From Neotamlana sargassicola (GTDB lineage: Bacteria > Bacteroidota > Bacteroidia > Flavobacteriales > Flavobacteriaceae): 64,000 nucleotides of DNA. Positions 1-11,301 of the stretch are shown here, piece after piece. How positions within the stretch are numbered: position 1 is the stretch's first letter; every line of letters starts with the position of its first letter. The translations under genes and the position numbers were made by a program. The stretch covers positions 1 to 64,000 of the forward strand of contig NZ_JAJAPX010000004.1 of assembly GCF_020523965.1 (NCBI RefSeq). Direction: 5' to 3'. The notes below the pieces were generated by a model. That model made no database searches. It was given only the letters and a program-made list of their open reading frames with translations, and was not told the origin of the DNA.

Positions 1-545
1 TGATTTGATCTGGACCATTGTAATCTGCATTTGGCGTGTAATCTATCGTATCATCCGTTGGATCGTTTGGTGTGCCCCCATCGTTTACTGTTGCTGTACC
101 ATTGCTTGCACCACTAGTGATAGTGATCGTTCCTGTGCTTGCTCCATCGCCACCAAAACTATCGTCGTCTAATACTACAATGTTTACTGTATCGTCTTCA
201 TCTACACTTGCCGTATCGTCTACTGTTGTTGGTACATCATTTACCGAGTTTACTGTAATATCTACCACTGCCGTTTCACAATCGCCATCCGCATCACAGA
301 TCTGATACGTGATTTGATCTGGACCATTATAATCTGCATTTGGCGTGTAATCTATCGTATCATCCGTTGGGTCGTTTGGTGTGCCGCCATCGTTTACCGT
401 AGCGGTACCATTGCTTGCACCACTAGTGATAGTGATCGTTCCTGTGCTTGCTCCATCGCCACCAAAACTATCGTCGTCTAATACTACAATGTTTACTGTA
501 TCGTCTTCATTTACACTTGCCGTATCGTCTACTGCTGTTGGTACA
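1..545 (-). repeat. 309-bp tandem repeat encoding 103-residue tandem-95 domains
   Basis: The sequence at 1-236 recurs at 310-545, an exact 309-bp (103-codon) period. By hand count there are 8 mismatches over about 235 bases, with a 106-base block (96-201 versus 405-510) identical. Each unit encodes one tandem-95/cadherin-like domain. One complete unit (about 237-545) and part of the next are visible, and the array continues beyond the left edge. Confidence 0.9.
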
Positions 546-3500
546 CATGCAGAAACACTAGCATCTGTAGAACTACCAACTCCTTGACCAGCACCACTAT
601 TTACTGCAGTAGGTACTCCAGTTCCTGTTACGCCTCCTGTAACTCTTCCGTTTGCATCTACATCTGAAGACATTATATTCTCGGTTCCTTCAACAGCATC
701 TGAACAACCGTCGCCATCACTATCACTATCTAAATAATCTGGTGTATTATCTCCATCTGTATCTAAAGATGGTGTTGAAAAAGTTACCCCATCAATTCCC
801 ATATATTCTCCTGCTGCACAAGTTGAAGGAGGTACTTGACTACCACCGCCTGTTTCAACTTCTAAAATTATATTAGTTAATGTAGATAAAACATTTTCTA
901 AATCTGTATCTGTTATAGGACTTCCGTCACTATTATTCACCCAAGAAGAAGCATCTAAGTCTATTTGAATTAATTGCCAACCTGCATTGTAAATACCTGT
1001 TGCATCAAAAGTGTGTCTTACACTTAAAGTACTTCCTTGTAAAACAACTTGTTGTATATTTTGAGTACCATCTTGAACTCCAGAACCATCATATGTTCCG
1101 TTTATCCAATAATAAGATAAAGACCCGTTTAATAACTCTGTAGAAGAAAATGAAGAGGCGTCACCATTAAAATATGTTGGCCCACCAGCAGGATCTGTTA
1201 CTAAAATATACTCACCGTCTGGTCCAGATGGAATTGATGAAAAATCACATCCTTGATTTGTTGAAGCATCTGTAGAATGATTAACATCTCCTTGATTATC
1301 TCCATCTGAATTCGTTCCATATGTCCATGATCCGGAAGCAGGCACTGTTTCAAATTCTTCTGAAACTGAAGTTGAAGCCCCTTCATCGGTATCTAAAATT
1401 CCATCATTATCATTATCTAAATCACACCCATCAGGAACACCATCTGAATCATTATCGGCAGTATCATCAAAACCGTTACAAACATCATTAGCATCTAAAA
1501 CGCCATCATTATCTTGGTCGCATTGGCCAAAACTATCATATTGGGTGTTATCTGCCGATGTTCCAACAGATTGCCCGTTATTTACATCAACATCGTTTGG
1601 TACTCCTGTTGTACCGTTAACTGTTCCGGTTAACATACCGCTGCCATCTACAGAGCTTACTGGTATATTATCCCCTCCTTCTAATGCATCGTAACATCCA
1701 TCGTTATCGCTGTCTGTATCAAATTGATCTGGAATTGTATCTCCATCGGTATCGCAAATTACATTTGGAGGGTATGAATTAGCAAAAGGAACATCCTGCC
1801 AACTACTTCCTCCATCTAAACTCCATTGCAATACAGTTCCTGACATTGCTCGACCATCCTGGTTTGTTAATAAAACTTTAATGTAACTATTTGTTGATGA
1901 AGGAATAAAAATAGGTGTTGCAGTTCCATTTCCTACAGCTTGACCTACAAATCTATAATCTGATGCATTTAAAGTTGGATTATTTGAACCATCATGAGCT
2001 ACATAAAGCTGTTGAAGCGTGAAACGACTACCTAAAACCCTAAGTTGCGGTAAGGAACTTGGACCTGTTGTTGAAGGCACCTTAATTAATGCCTCTGTTA
2101 TAATATAGTTTCCTGTAGGGTATGATGTACTAACAGATCTATAATCTGGATCTGAAGATTCATCATCTACACTTAAGCCTTGATCGAAACTTAAAACCGT
2201 ACCCCCATCTGTAGAATTTACTTGAGTTGCTAAATTTGTAACTACAAAATCATCATCAGGTGCATAATCTGGCTGTAAAACAACATTATTAAAACCTCCA
2301 TAAGGTTCTGTTATTTCTACTCTCCAATCTGGCCCTACTGACCCTCCTGAAGCAGCAACCCAAGGATTTTCTGCAGTTTCGCTATAACTATATAGAGACC
2401 AATGTTTAACTGCAAAACCATTTGTTGTTAAACAAGATAAATTTTCTTCCGTATCTAAAATACCATCGTTATCATCATCTAAATCACATCCGTCTGGTAT
2501 ACCATCAGAGTCATTATCGGCAGTATCATCAAAACCAGGACATATATCTGAAGCGTCCGGTACTCCATCACCATCGGTATCTGGTGGTGTTACTGATAAA
2601 GTTGCACTATTTTGAATGTTAATACAAACATTATCTGGATGTGTAACAACTAAATTATATACTTTACCGTCTAGACCTGTTACATCTGATATTGTTAATT
2701 CGTCGGTATTTACTCCACTGTAAACACCTGTATTACTTAAATCTATGCCATCTTCTTGCCATTGATAAATTAAAGCACTAGTTACATCGGTTTGACCCGA
2801 AGAATAATTGGGAGATCCTGAGGCAAATGTTTCGGTACTTGTAGCAGAGCTACTAGTTATGGTAAATGTTGTACTATTACCCTGAAAAACAGATTGATTT
2901 TGTAAAGCCGTAGCGTCTACTACTACTCTAGTTGCAATTTGAAAAGCATCTCCTGGCGGATTTGTTAATGTTGCCGGAGATGTATTGTAAGTATTACCAG
3001 TAACACCTGCGGCTGTCACTAAACCATTAGCATCAACATCTGTACTAGTTATCACTCCTCCGTAGGTTCCGTCGCTATTACTATCCGTGCCTGAAACCCC
3101 GTAGGCTTCATCTGCATCGTAGCAACCATCATTATCACTATCTATATCTAAATGATCTGGAGTTCCATCATCATCTGTGTCTATAGAAGTAAAAGTAGCA
3201 CCTGTAGCTACTAAAGTAAAATTATCGATTAAAACTCCTTCATGAGAACCAGACGTAGGTGTTAATAAAATTCTATCTATGTTAGAAGATGCTGTAAAAG
3301 TAAAAGTTGCTGAACTCCAACCAACAACGTCGTAAAGACCTGCTGAACCCATTTTAGCTTGATAAATGATTCCTGGGTTTCCGGTAGCTAAATCACCTTC
3401 TATATTTCCATCTTGATAAAGATCGGTTAGGTCAATATAGTCAATATCGGAATAATTCGGAGTACCATCACTATCATGATCACCTTCCGTTGCTATATCG

Positions 3501-4147
3501 TCGTTAACTGTATAAAACTCAATCTCAACTGGAGGTGTGTTGTTTAAGTTATTATCAAAATCGTAAGCTGCCAAATCGAAAGAAAGCGTATACTGAACTC
3601 CGGCTTGTAAAGGATTTGCTAAATTCTGTATTAAAACTTCCCGTGTGTTCGCACTATCTTGATCGTAAGATGCGTCATTATTTCCATCACCGGAATGAAA
3701 ACCAACATAATAACTCCCATCCGAAGCATTAAAATCGCTTCTTGTAGCGTTTTCATATAAATCTCCTGTTCCCCATACAAGATCCCAACTATCTACGGCA
3801 ATACCTACATTTCCAGTTCCTGGCCCTAAATAAGAGCCGCCACGTTGATTACCTATATTAGGATTATTACTTTCGAAACTAGCGTTCGACAGATAATTTG
3901 TTACTGTTGCTGAATATCCTTCATCTGTATCTAATATACCATCATTGTCATCGTCTAAATCTATCGAATCTGCTACATTATCACCATCGGTATCTTGAGC
4001 TAGTGTTATTTGAGGTACGAAAGTTAGAAACACAAGTATTAAAAAAATCTTAATACTTGAAGCCATACTAAATTGATTAAAGATTGTTTCAAATCTCTTT
4101 AAATTATATGTTAAGAAAGGTTTCATTGGGGTAGTTGTTTTATTCAT
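1..4147 (-). CDS. Giant exported adhesin-like protein with TSP3 calcium repeats and tandem-95 repeats (3' end outside window)
   Basis: The minus strand is open from 4147 to the left edge, about 1382 codons without a stop. Three in-frame ATGs compete for the start (4147, 4126, 4066); a stop codon lies just upstream of 4147. All give a hydrophobic signal segment (FLILVFLTF...) ending before QDTDGDN. Acidic thrombospondin type 3 motifs (DxDxDGxxD, e.g. [21 protein letters not shown]) occur around residues 50-75, 325-350, 510-570, 795-920 and 1120-1160, separating beta-sandwich or Ig-like stretches with no recognised catalytic residues. From about residue 1195 it becomes tandem-95/cadherin-like repeats ([34 protein letters not shown]). 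The family is known for large cell-surface or secreted proteins of Bacteroidota, often type IX secretion cargo with a C-terminal sorting domain; that end is not in the window. Export is inferred and the ligand is unknown. Confidence 0.85.
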   Translation of the reverse strand, partial: MNKTTTPMKPFLTYNLKRFETIFNQFSMASSIKIFLILVFLTFVPQITLAQDTDGDNVADSIDLDDDNDGILDTDEGYSATVTNYLSNASFESNNPNIGNQRGGSYLGPGTGNVGIAVDSWDLVWGTGDLYENATRSDFNASDGSYYVGFHSGDGNNDASYDQDSANTREVLIQNLANPLQAGVQYTLSFDLAAYDFDNNLNNTPPVEIEFYTVNDDIATEGDHDSDGTPNYSDIDYIDLTDLYQDGNIEGDLATGNPGIIYQAKMGSAGLYDVVGWSSATFTFTASSNIDRILLTPTSGSHEGVLIDNFTLVATGATFTSIDTDDDGTPDHLDIDSDNDGCYDADEAYGVSGTDSNSDGTYGGVITSTDVDANGLVTAAGVTGNTYNTSPATLTNPPGDAFQIATRVVVDATALQNQSVFQGNSTTFTITSSSATSTETFASGSPNYSSGQTDVTSALIYQWQEDGIDLSNTGVYSGVNTDELTISDVTGLDGKVYNLVVTHPDNVCINIQNSATLSVTPPDTDGDGVPDASDICPGFDDTADNDSDGIPDGCDLDDDNDGILDTEENLSCLTTNGFAVKHWSLYSYSETAENPWVAASGGSVGPDWRVEITEPYGGFNNVVLQPDYAPDDDFVVTNLATQVNSTDGGTVLSFDQGLSVDDESSDPDYRSVSTSYPTGNYIITEALIKVPSTTGPSSLPQLRVLGSRFTLQQLYVAHDGSNNPTLNASDYRFVGQAVGNGTATPIFIPSSTNSYIKVLLTNQDGRAMSGTVLQWSLDGGSSWQDVPFANSYPPNVICDTDGDTIPDQFDTDSDNDGCYDALEGGDNIPVSSVDGSGMLTGTVNGTTGVPNDVDVNNGQSVGTSADNTQYDSFGQCDQDNDGVLDANDVCNGFDDTADNDSDGVPDGCDLDNDNDGILDTDEGASTSVSEEFETVPASGSWTYGTNSDGDNQGDVNHSTDASTNQGCDFSSIPSGPDGEYILVTDPAGGPTYFNGDASSFSSTELLNGSLSYYWINGTYDGSGVQDGTQNIQQVVLQGSTLSVRHTFDATGIYNAGWQLIQIDLDASSWVNNSDGSPITDTDLENVLSTLTNIILEVETGGGSQVPPSTCAAGEYMGIDGVTFSTPSLDTDGDNTPDYLDSDSDGDGCSDAVEGTENIMSSDVDANGRVTGGVTGTGVPTAVNSGAGQGVGSSTDASVSACVPTAVDDTASVNEDDTVNIVVLDDDSFGGDGASTGTITITSGASNGTATVNDGGTPNDPTDDTIDYTPNADYNGPDQITYQICDADGDCETAVVDITVNSVNDVPTTVDDTASVDEDDTVNIVVLDDDSFGGDGASTGTITITSGASNGTATVNDGGTPNDPTDDTIDYTPNADYNGPDQI

Positions 4148-4553
4148 ATTGCTAACAATTAATTTGAAGGAAAAAACTTTTTGTAAATGTACTATTTTAC
4201 ATCTATTCCTAAGTATTTATTAATTAAATTTTAGAAACATTATTGAGTTAGAAACTTTTTTTTCAAATAAGTCACAAAAAATAAAGGAAGTATTAAATTC
4301 TTTAAAAAATACTTCATACTTTAATTGTAATGCCTTGGGAGTAATTTTTTTTGTCATAAAGCTGGTATATTGCAAATTGATTGAAATCACATTAAATAAA
4401 ATCTACTTCCGGTTTTAATCAGGTTATTTCATTCTAAAACTCTTATTATTGAAACAACTTGAACTTGAATTACAGAAATACATGCTTATACTTTAGGAAT
4501 TAAAATTATTTCATTAAACACAATTTAAAACCTAAAATACCACGAGAAGAAAA

Positions 4554-4588
4554 CATGTATCGATAAACGACACGCATGTATCGATAAA
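4554..4588. repeat. Pair of 14-bp direct repeats containing the palindrome TATCGATA
   Basis: CATGTATCGATAAA occurs at 4554-4567 and again at 4575-4588, a 21-bp period or two helical turns. Each copy holds the 8-bp palindrome TATCGATA. The spacing and symmetry resemble a tandem operator, but the binding protein is unknown. Confidence 0.6.
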
Positions 4589-4767
4589 GTGTTTTTATTT
4601 ATTAAAAAAACTCTTTTAATATTCTAAGCTACTAGTTTATTTCTGCAAGAGTTCTCTTAATTGATATTGTATAAAACTGTTAGAAAACTTAGGTAAACCC
4701 CTTTATAAATAGTTAACTCGTTTCATAAAAAATGCAAATGAATTCGTTTAAAACTAATTGTAATTTC

Positions 4768-4775
4768 TATTTTTG
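4768..4775 (+). promoter_or_regulatory. Candidate -7 box of prfC promoter
   Basis: TATTTTTG matches the Bacteroidota -7 consensus TAnnTTTG and sits 17 bases before the prfC ATG. No clear -33 TTTG was found at the usual distance. Confidence 0.5.
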
Positions 4776-4792
4776 TACTCTTAAATAAAATA

Positions 4793-6382
4793 ATGAGTTT
4801 TTTAAAAGAAATACAGCGCAGACGAACCTTTGGTATCATTTCGCATCCCGATGCAGGTAAAACTACTTTAACCGAAAAGTTATTACTTTTTGGAGGTGCC
4901 ATACAAGAAGCAGGAGCCGTTAAAAGCAATAAGATAAAAAAAGGAGCCACCAGTGATTTTATGGAAATTGAACGCCAGCGTGGTATATCGGTTGCAACAT
5001 CGGTTTTGGCATTCGAATATAATGGCACAAAAATTAACATTCTCGATACTCCAGGTCATAAAGATTTTGCAGAAGATACATTTAGAACTCTTACCGCAGT
5101 TGATAGTGTAATAGTTGTTATTGATGTTGCCAAAGGTGTAGAGGAGCAAACAGAAAAACTAGTTGAAGTTTGTCGCATGAGAAACATCCCTATGATTGTT
5201 TTTATAAACAAATTAGACCGTGAAGGTAAAGATGCTTTTGATTTGTTAGATGAAGTTGAGCAAAAACTAGGTTTAAAAGTATCTCCGTTAAGTTTCCCTA
5301 TTGGCATGGGTTACGAATTTAAAGGTATTTACAACATTTGGGAGAAAAATGTAAATTTATTTAGTGGAGATAGCCGTAAAAATATTGAAGAAACTATTGA
5401 AATTTCAGATCTATCTTCACCTGAATTAGATAAACTTATTGGCGAAAATTCGGCAAATACATTAAGAGAAGAAATAGAGTTAGTTGAAGGCATATACCCA
5501 GAATTTAATAAAACGGATTACTTAGAAGGCAAACAACAACCCGTATTTTTTGGTTCGGCCTTAAATAATTTTGGAGTTCGTGAATTGCTCGATTGTTTTG
5601 TTGAAATAGCACCTAAACCACGTGCTAAACAAAGTGAAGAACGTTTGGTTAAACCTGATGAAAATAAGTTTAGTGGTTTTGTTTTTAAAATTCATGCCAA
5701 CATGGATCCCAACCATCGTAACCGTTTGGCATTTGTTAAAATTGTTTCTGGAGAGTTTAAGCGAAACACGCCTTACCTTCATGTAAGAAATAATAAAAAA
5801 TTAAAATTCTCGAGTCCGAATGCCTTTTTTGCAGAGAAAAAAGAAATTGTAGACATCTCGTACCCTGGAGATATTGTTGGTTTACAAGATACTGGAAGTT
5901 TTAAAATTGGTGACACTTTAACCGAAGGAGAAATATTAAACTATAAAGGTATTCCAAGCTTTTCACCAGAGCATTTTCGCTACATTAACAATGCCGACCC
6001 AATGAAGTCTAAACAGCTTTTTAAAGGGATAGATCAATTAATGGACGAAGGTGTAGCGCAACTTTTTACGCTGGAACTTAATGGAAGAAAAGTTATTGGT
6101 ACGGTTGGTGCTTTACAATACGAGGTTATTCAATATAGATTAGAACATGAATATGGTGCAAAATGTACTTACGAAAATCTTAACGTACATAAAGCCTGCT
6201 GGGTAGATCCAGATGATCCAAAATCTGATGAATATAAAGAGTTTTTAAGAGTTAAACAGCGCTTTTTAGCAAAAGATAAGCAAGGGCAATTGGTATTTTT
6301 ATCAGACTCTCCCTTTTCATTGCAAATGACACAGCAAAAATACCCGAGTGTAAAATTACATTTTACATCGGAGTTTGAATAA
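4793..6382 (+). CDS. prfC: Peptide chain release factor 3
   Basis: This 529-residue translational GTPase recycles RF1 and RF2 from the ribosome after peptide release. The G1 P-loop HPDAGKTT is at residues 18-25, the DTPGH motif at 85-89 and the INKLD specificity motif near 138-142. The C-terminal half keeps RF3-specific features rather than the EF-G domain IV-V layout. Length is normal for RF3. The ATG at 4793 is preceded by a TAnnTTTG box and has no Shine-Dalgarno, as is usual in this group. The gene is monocistronic: divergent from the adhesin-like gene and convergent with the rpoC-DUF3467 operon, sharing a bidirectional terminator at 6400-6429. Confidence 0.97.
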   Translation: MSFLKEIQRRRTFGIISHPDAGKTTLTEKLLLFGGAIQEAGAVKSNKIKKGATSDFMEIERQRGISVATSVLAFEYNGTKINILDTPGHKDFAEDTFRTLTAVDSVIVVIDVAKGVEEQTEKLVEVCRMRNIPMIVFINKLDREGKDAFDLLDEVEQKLGLKVSPLSFPIGMGYEFKGIYNIWEKNVNLFSGDSRKNIEETIEISDLSSPELDKLIGENSANTLREEIELVEGIYPEFNKTDYLEGKQQPVFFGSALNNFGVRELLDCFVEIAPKPRAKQSEERLVKPDENKFSGFVFKIHANMDPNHRNRLAFVKIVSGEFKRNTPYLHVRNNKKLKFSSPNAFFAEKKEIVDISYPGDIVGLQDTGSFKIGDTLTEGEILNYKGIPSFSPEHFRYINNADPMKSKQLFKGIDQLMDEGVAQLFTLELNGRKVIGTVGALQYEVIQYRLEHEYGAKCTYENLNVHKACWVDPDDPKSDEYKEFLRVKQRFLAKDKQGQLVFLSDSPFSLQMTQQKYPSVKLHFTSEFE

Positions 6383-6399
6383 ACTTAATTTCAATAAAA

Positions 6400-6429
6400 A
6401 AGCCTTTAAAAAATTAATTTTAAAGGCTT
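6400..6429. terminator. Bidirectional intrinsic terminator between prfC and the DUF3467 end
   Basis: A perfect 12-bp stem (AAGCCTTTAAAA with its complement) encloses a 6-base loop. It is followed by a T-run on the plus strand and by a T-run after GGC on the minus strand, so it can serve both converging units. Confidence 0.85.
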
Positions 6430-6433
6430 CTTT

Positions 6434-6481
6434 TTATGCTTGACCTGTTGGACCAAAGTTTAATGGAATTGGTGGTTGCTC
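6434..6481 (-). pseudogene. Remnant of a duplicated DUF3467 C-terminus
   Basis: Read on the minus strand, this stretch encodes EQPPIPLNFGPTGQA plus stop. That is 14 of 15 residues identical to the end of the intact DUF3467 gene lying 85 bases away (6519-6566). Upstream of the match the frame loses all similarity and no start is present, so it is a fragment. By hand count the two nucleotide copies differ at about six positions, all third codon positions, and only one of them changes a residue (Met to Ile). The terminator hairpin begins five bases after its stop codon. Confidence 0.8.
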
Positions 6482-6518
6482 TCCATAAAAATTTCGAGTA
6501 ACAACAAATACTATTAGC

Positions 6519-6836
6519 TTATGCTTGTCCTGTAGGCCCAAAATTTAAGGGCATTGGTGGTTGCTCGTAATCTTTAATTTCACCATGTGCTTGCTCAAAG
6601 CGTAGCACATTGTCGTTTAACGCTTTTAATAATCGTTTAGCGTGTTGCGGTGTTAATATAATTCTCGATTTTACCTTACTTTTAGGGACACCAGGCATTA
6701 TATTTACAAAATCTACTACAAATTCGGATACCGAATGGTTTATTATAGCTAAGTTAGAATATGTACCTTCCGCTACTTTTTCATCTAACTCTATATTTAT
6801 TTGCCCTTGTTTTGGTTTACTTTTCTCGTCTGCCAT
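6519..6836 (-). CDS. DUF3467 family protein
   Basis: This 105-residue soluble protein belongs to DUF3467, a small family of unknown function. It starts MADEKSKPKQGQ and ends in a proline-rich tail (EQPPMPLNFGPTGQA). The core contains INIELDEKVAEGTYSNLA and VDFVNIMPGVPKSKV. No signal peptide, membrane segment or catalytic motif is visible. It is the last gene read in the direction of rpoB-rpoC, 150 bases after rpoC. A hairpin lies between them, so it may have partial independence from rpoC transcription. A duplicated copy of its last 15 codons lies just downstream at 6434-6481. A link to the RNA polymerase operon is suggested by position only. Confidence 0.85.
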   Translation of the reverse strand: MADEKSKPKQGQINIELDEKVAEGTYSNLAIINHSVSEFVVDFVNIMPGVPKSKVKSRIILTPQHAKRLLKALNDNVLRFEQAHGEIKDYEQPPMPLNFGPTGQA

Positions 6837-6893
6837 TTTATATTTTTTTACACTTTCATAAAACGAAAGTTAAATTTTCTATGTATTTATTAA

Positions 6894-6925
6894 AAAAGCC
6901 TTCACGTGTTTACATGAAGGCTTTT
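6894..6925 (-). terminator. Intrinsic terminator downstream of rpoC
   Basis: An 11-bp stem (AAAAGCCTTCA with its complement) encloses a 10-base loop, with a T-run on the minus strand after GGC. It lies between rpoC and the DUF3467 gene, so some polymerases may stop before the latter. Confidence 0.75.
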
Positions 6926-6930
6926 GTTTT

Positions 6931-6978
6931 ATAGATTCCCACATTCCTGTCTGCCGACGAGGCAGGCGCGGGATAAAC
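6931..6978. repeat. GC-rich palindromic element downstream of rpoC
   Basis: An island of G/C in an A/T-rich intergenic region has an inner stem CTGCC/GGCAG around a 5-base loop (6951-6965) and an imperfect outer pairing of TTCCC with GGGAT. It ends in GCGGGATAAAC, an 11-base string also found beside the hairpin at 15315-15336. It looks like a dispersed small palindromic repeat; copy number elsewhere cannot be seen. Confidence 0.5.
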
Positions 6979-6986
6979 AAAAATTA

Positions 6987-9900
6987 TTAATTATAATTTA
7001 ATTCTTGTTTTACTTGCATCATTTGGTCGAATTCTTCTTTCGAGCCTACAATAATATCGTTATACTTACGCATACCTGTACCTGCTGGAATTCTATGTCC
7101 AACAATTACATTTTCCTTTAAGCCTTCTAAAGTATCAACTTTACCAGCTACAGCTGCTTCGTTAAGTACTTTTGTAGTTTCCTGGAAGGATGCTGCAGAA
7201 ATAAACGATTTAGTTTGAAGCGATGCTCTTGTAATACCTTGAAGAATTGGTGTTGCTGTTGCCGGTTGTGCATCACGAGCTACAACAAGATTCTTATCTT
7301 CACGACGTAAAATTGAGTTTTCATCACGTAATTGACGAGGCGTTACAATTTGACCTTCCTTAAGGTTAGCCGAATCTCCAGCATCTTCAATAACCTTCAT
7401 ACCGAAAATATCATCGTTTTCCTTAATAAAGTCTGCTTTATGAGCTAATTGATCTTCTAAGAATAAAGTATCTCCCGAATCAATAATTCTAACTTTACGC
7501 ATCATTTGTCTTACAACAACTTCAAAATGCTTATCGTTAATTTTCACACCTTGTAAACGGTAAACTTCCTGTACTTCATTTACTAAGTATTGTTGTACCG
7601 CTGAAGGCCCTTTAATGTTTAATATGTCGTTTGGCGTAACAGAACCATCAGAAAGTGGCATACCAGCTTTTACAAAATCGTTTTCTTGTACAAGAATTTG
7701 ATTCGATAACTTTACTAAGTATTTTTTAACCTCACCTAATTTAGATTCTACGATAATTTCACGGTTACCACGTTTAATTTTACCAAAAGATACCACACCA
7801 TCAATCTCTGAAACAACAGCTGGGTTAGATGGGTTACGTGCCTCGAATAATTCGGTTACACGAGGTAAACCTCCCGTAATATCTCCCGCTTTTGCAGATT
7901 TACGTGGTATTTTAACTAAAATTTTACCAACGCTAATCTTCTCTCCATCATCAATCATTAAATGCGCCCCAACAGGTAAGTTGTACGAACGTATGGTTTC
8001 ACCACTACTATCTTCAATGTGAAGTGTAGGAATTAGCTTTTTATTTCTAGATTCTGAAATTACTTTTTCTTGGAAACCGGTTTGTTCATCAATCTCAACT
8101 TGGTAAGTTATACCTTGTTCAATGTTTTCATATTTTACTTTACCAGCAAACTCAGAAATAATTACACCGTTATATGGATCCCAACTACAAACCACATCAC
8201 CTTTAGTTAAGTTCGCTCCATTTTTAATATTAAGCGTAGAACCATAAGGAATGTTATTGGTACTTAAAACAATACCTGTTTTCTTATCGATAAGTTTAAG
8301 TTCAGATGTTCTAGAAATAACAATATCAATATCGTTACCTTCGTTATCTTGACCTTTAACTGTTTTTAAATCTTCTATTTCAGCTACACCATCAAACTTA
8401 ACAATAAGTTTATTTTCTTCCGAGATGTTACCAGCAATACCTCCCACGTGGAATGTACGAAGTGTTAACTGCGTACCTGGTTCACCAATAGATTGTGCTG
8501 CTACAACACCAACGGCTTCACCTTGCTGAACCATTTTACCTGTTGCTAAGTTACGTCCGTAACATTTAGCACAAATACCGCGAGTGGCTTCACAAGATAA
8601 AGGAGAACGAACTTCAACTGTTTCAACTGGCGAATCTCCAATAGTTTTTGCTATTTGGTCGTCTATTAACTGTCCAGAAGATACTAATAACTCATCTGTT
8701 AATGGGTTATATATATCGTTTAATGAAACTCTACCTACTATTCTAGCAGCTAATGTTTCAACGATTTCATCATTTTTCTTAAGTGCTTCAACTTCTACAC
8801 CTCTTAATGTTCCACAATCTACAGAGTTAATAATAACATCTTGAGAAACATCTACTAAACGACGTGTTAAGTAACCTGCATCAGCTGTTTTTAATGCGGT
8901 ATCTGCAAGACCTTTACGAGCACCGTGAGTAGAGATAAAGTATTCTAAAATTGAAAGACCTTCTTTAAAGTTAGAAAGAATTGGGTTTTCAATAATTTCA
9001 CCACCACCGGCATTCGATTTTTTAGGTTTTGCCATTAAACCACGCATACCTGTTAACTGACGAATCTGTTCTTTAGAACCACGAGCCCCAGAATCAAGCA
9101 TCATAAACACAGAGTTAAACCCTTGTTGATCTTCGCGAATACGCTTCATAGATAACTCGGTTAATTCGGCGTTAGTTGATGTCCAAATATCAATAACTTG
9201 GTTATAACGTTCGTTATTGGTAATAAGACCCATATTATAGTTCCCCATAATACCATCAACTTGTTTATTGGCAGCATCAATCATACCTTGCTTTTCAGCA
9301 GGAATAATAATATCACCTAAACTAAATGATAAACCTCCTTTAAATGCGAAATTGAAACCTAATGTTCTAATCGCATCTAAGAAATCTGCCGTTTCAGGAA
9401 CCGAAGTTGCTTTTAAAATATCACCAATAATATCTCTTAACGACTTTTTAGTAAGTACTTTGTTTATGAAACCAGCTGCTTGTGGTACGTGTTGATTAAA
9501 TAACACACGCCCAACAGTTGTTTCAATAATCATTCTGTCTAACTTACCTTCTTCATTAATATCAATTGTACGAACTTTTATTGATGCATTTAAATCAACA
9601 CGTTTTTCGTTAAAAGCGATTTCTACTTCTTCTGGAGAATAGAATGTTAATCCTTCACCTTTAATTGCTAAATCTGGTGTAGATTTGCGCTCTTTGGTCA
9701 TATAATATAAACCAAGTACCATATCTTGAGATGGTACTGCTACTGGCGAACCATTTGCAGGGTTTAAAATATTATGTGATGCCAACATTAATAATTGACA
9801 CTCTAAGATTGCCTCTGGTCCTAAAGGTAAATGCACCGCCATTTGGTCACCATCGAAATCGGCGTTAAATGCCGTACAAACTAATGGGTGTAATTGTATT

Positions 9901-11288
9901 GCTTTACCTTCAATTAACTTAGGTTGGAAAGCTTGAATACCCAAACGGTGTAATGTAGGAGCACGGTTTAGTAATACTGGGTGTCCTTTAAGAACATTTT
10001 CCAAGATATCCCAAACCACAGGCTCTCTTTTATCTATAATTTTCTTTGCAGATTTTACAGTTTTAACAATACCTCTTTCAATTAACTTTCTAATTACAAA
10101 AGGCTTGTAAAGTTCTGCCGCCATATTTTTTGGCAATCCACATTCAAATAATTTTAATTCTGGACCTACAACAATTACTGAACGCGCCGAGTAATCTACA
10201 CGTTTACCAAGTAAGTTTTGACGGAAACGCCCTTGCTTACCTTTTAAACTATCTGACAAAGATTTTAACGGACGGTTAGAATCGGTTTTTACTGCTGAAG
10301 ATTTACGTGTGTTATCAAATAATGAATCTACAGATTCTTGTAACATACGCTTTTCGTTACGTAAAATTACTTCAGGTGCTTTAATTTCAACTAAACGCTT
10401 TAAACGGTTGTTACGGATAATAACACGACGGTATAAATCATTTAAATCTGAAGTTGCGAAACGACCACCATCTAACGGTACTAACGGACGTAATTCTGGC
10501 GGAATGATTGGAATAACCTTCATAATCATCCACTCTGGTCTGTTTTCGCGGTTATTGTTAGATTCACGTAAAGCTTCAACCACTTGTAAACGTTTTAAAG
10601 CTTCTGTTTTACGTTGTTTAGACGTTTCAGTGTTTGCTTTATGACGTAATTCGTATGATAAAGTCTCTAAATCTATTCTAGCTAATAACTCGATTAAGCA
10701 CTCTGCCCCCATTTTAGCGATAAACTTATTAGGGTCGGTGTCATCTAAATATTGATTGTCTTGTGGAAGTGTATCTAATATGTTTAAATATTCTTCTTCC
10801 GTAAGGAAATCTAATTTTTGTAAAGGTTCGCCTTCTTCATTTTTAGCATTACCTGGTTGAATTACTACGTAACGTTCGTAGTAAATAATCATATCTAATT
10901 TCTTAGATGGTAAACCAAGTAAATAACCAATTTTGTTAGGTAAAGAACGGAAATACCAAATATGTGCTACTGGCACCACTAAATTAATATGCCCTACTCT
11001 ATCACGACGTACTTTCTTCTCTGTTACTTCAACACCACAACGGTCGCAAACAATACCTTTATAACGGATTCTTTTATATTTACCACAAGCACACTCGTAA
11101 TCCTTTACAGGACCAAAAATACGCTCACAGAACAAACCATCTCTTTCTGGTTTGTGAGTTCGATAATTGATAGTTTCTGGTTTTAAAACCTCGCCACGAG
11201 ATTCTGCTAAAATAGACTCTGGTGATGCTAAACCAATTGAGATTTTATTAAATCTCTTTACTGTATTCTTATCTTGTTTTCTTGCCAT
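6987..11288 (-). CDS. rpoC: DNA-directed RNA polymerase subunit beta'
   Basis: This 1433-residue subunit carries the catalytic centre of RNA polymerase. The N-terminal zinc site is visible as Cys66, Cys68, Cys81 and Cys84. The Mg2+-binding loop NADFDGDQ sits at residues 475-482 with Asp477, Asp479 and Asp481. A second cysteine cluster ([13 protein letters not shown]) follows in the C-terminal half. The ATG at 11288 (MARKQDKN) is preferred over an upstream in-frame ATG at 11339, because the extra 17 residues ([15 protein letters not shown]) come from the low-complexity GTTG-rich spacer. It lies 84 bases after rpoB and is co-transcribed with it, and is followed by a hairpin terminator and the DUF3467 gene. 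Confidence 0.98.
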   Translation of the reverse strand: MARKQDKNTVKRFNKISIGLASPESILAESRGEVLKPETINYRTHKPERDGLFCERIFGPVKDYECACGKYKRIRYKGIVCDRCGVEVTEKKVRRDRVGHINLVVPVAHIWYFRSLPNKIGYLLGLPSKKLDMIIYYERYVVIQPGNAKNEEGEPLQKLDFLTEEEYLNILDTLPQDNQYLDDTDPNKFIAKMGAECLIELLARIDLETLSYELRHKANTETSKQRKTEALKRLQVVEALRESNNNRENRPEWMIMKVIPIIPPELRPLVPLDGGRFATSDLNDLYRRVIIRNNRLKRLVEIKAPEVILRNEKRMLQESVDSLFDNTRKSSAVKTDSNRPLKSLSDSLKGKQGRFRQNLLGKRVDYSARSVIVVGPELKLFECGLPKNMAAELYKPFVIRKLIERGIVKTVKSAKKIIDKREPVVWDILENVLKGHPVLLNRAPTLHRLGIQAFQPKLIEGKAIQLHPLVCTAFNADFDGDQMAVHLPLGPEAILECQLLMLASHNILNPANGSPVAVPSQDMVLGLYYMTKERKSTPDLAIKGEGLTFYSPEEVEIAFNEKRVDLNASIKVRTIDINEEGKLDRMIIETTVGRVLFNQHVPQAAGFINKVLTKKSLRDIIGDILKATSVPETADFLDAIRTLGFNFAFKGGLSFSLGDIIIPAEKQGMIDAANKQVDGIMGNYNMGLITNNERYNQVIDIWTSTNAELTELSMKRIREDQQGFNSVFMMLDSGARGSKEQIRQLTGMRGLMAKPKKSNAGGGEIIENPILSNFKEGLSILEYFISTHGARKGLADTALKTADAGYLTRRLVDVSQDVIINSVDCGTLRGVEVEALKKNDEIVETLAARIVGRVSLNDIYNPLTDELLVSSGQLIDDQIAKTIGDSPVETVEVRSPLSCEATRGICAKCYGRNLATGKMVQQGEAVGVVAAQSIGEPGTQLTLRTFHVGGIAGNISEENKLIVKFDGVAEIEDLKTVKGQDNEGNDIDIVISRTSELKLIDKKTGIVLSTNNIPYGSTLNIKNGANLTKGDVVCSWDPYNGVIISEFAGKVKYENIEQGITYQVEIDEQTGFQEKVISESRNKKLIPTLHIEDSSGETIRSYNLPVGAHLMIDDGEKISVGKILVKIPRKSAKAGDITGGLPRVTELFEARNPSNPAVVSEIDGVVSFGKIKRGNREIIVESKLGEVKKYLVKLSNQILVQENDFVKAGMPLSDGSVTPNDILNIKGPSAVQQYLVNEVQEVYRLQGVKINDKHFEVVVRQMMRKVRIIDSGDTLFLEDQLAHKADFIKENDDIFGMKVIEDAGDSANLKEGQIVTPRQLRDENSILRREDKNLVVARDAQPATATPILQGITRASLQTKSFISAASFQETTKVLNEAAVAGKVDTLEGLKENVIVGHRIPAGTGMRKYNDIIVGSKEEFDQMMQVKQELNYN

Positions 11289-11301
11289 TTCTTTTGAATT
11301 A

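Larger units (their letters stand above)
4148..4792. other. Gene-free intergenic stretch between two divergent genes
   Basis: These 645 bases carry no credible coding frame. They separate the divergently read adhesin-like gene (minus) and prfC (plus), so they must hold both promoters. Visible contents are a pair of 14-bp direct repeats at 4554-4588 and a TAnnTTTG box at 4768-4775. The rest is A/T-rich with nothing I can assign. Confidence 0.6.

Noticed and set aside
1-545. Possible CRISPR-like direct repeats
   Set aside because: The repeat is 309 bp, coding, and contiguous without unique spacers, so it is a protein domain repeat.
72-587. Two plus-strand open frames with nearly the same protein sequence ([12 protein letters not shown]...)
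   Set aside because: They are antisense shadows of the tandem-95 repeats of the minus-strand gene; the 309-bp spacing and lack of any promoter or start signal explain them.
4723-5149. Minus-strand frames opposite the start of prfC
   Set aside because: They overlap a well-conserved gene entirely, and the proteins show no recognisable family.
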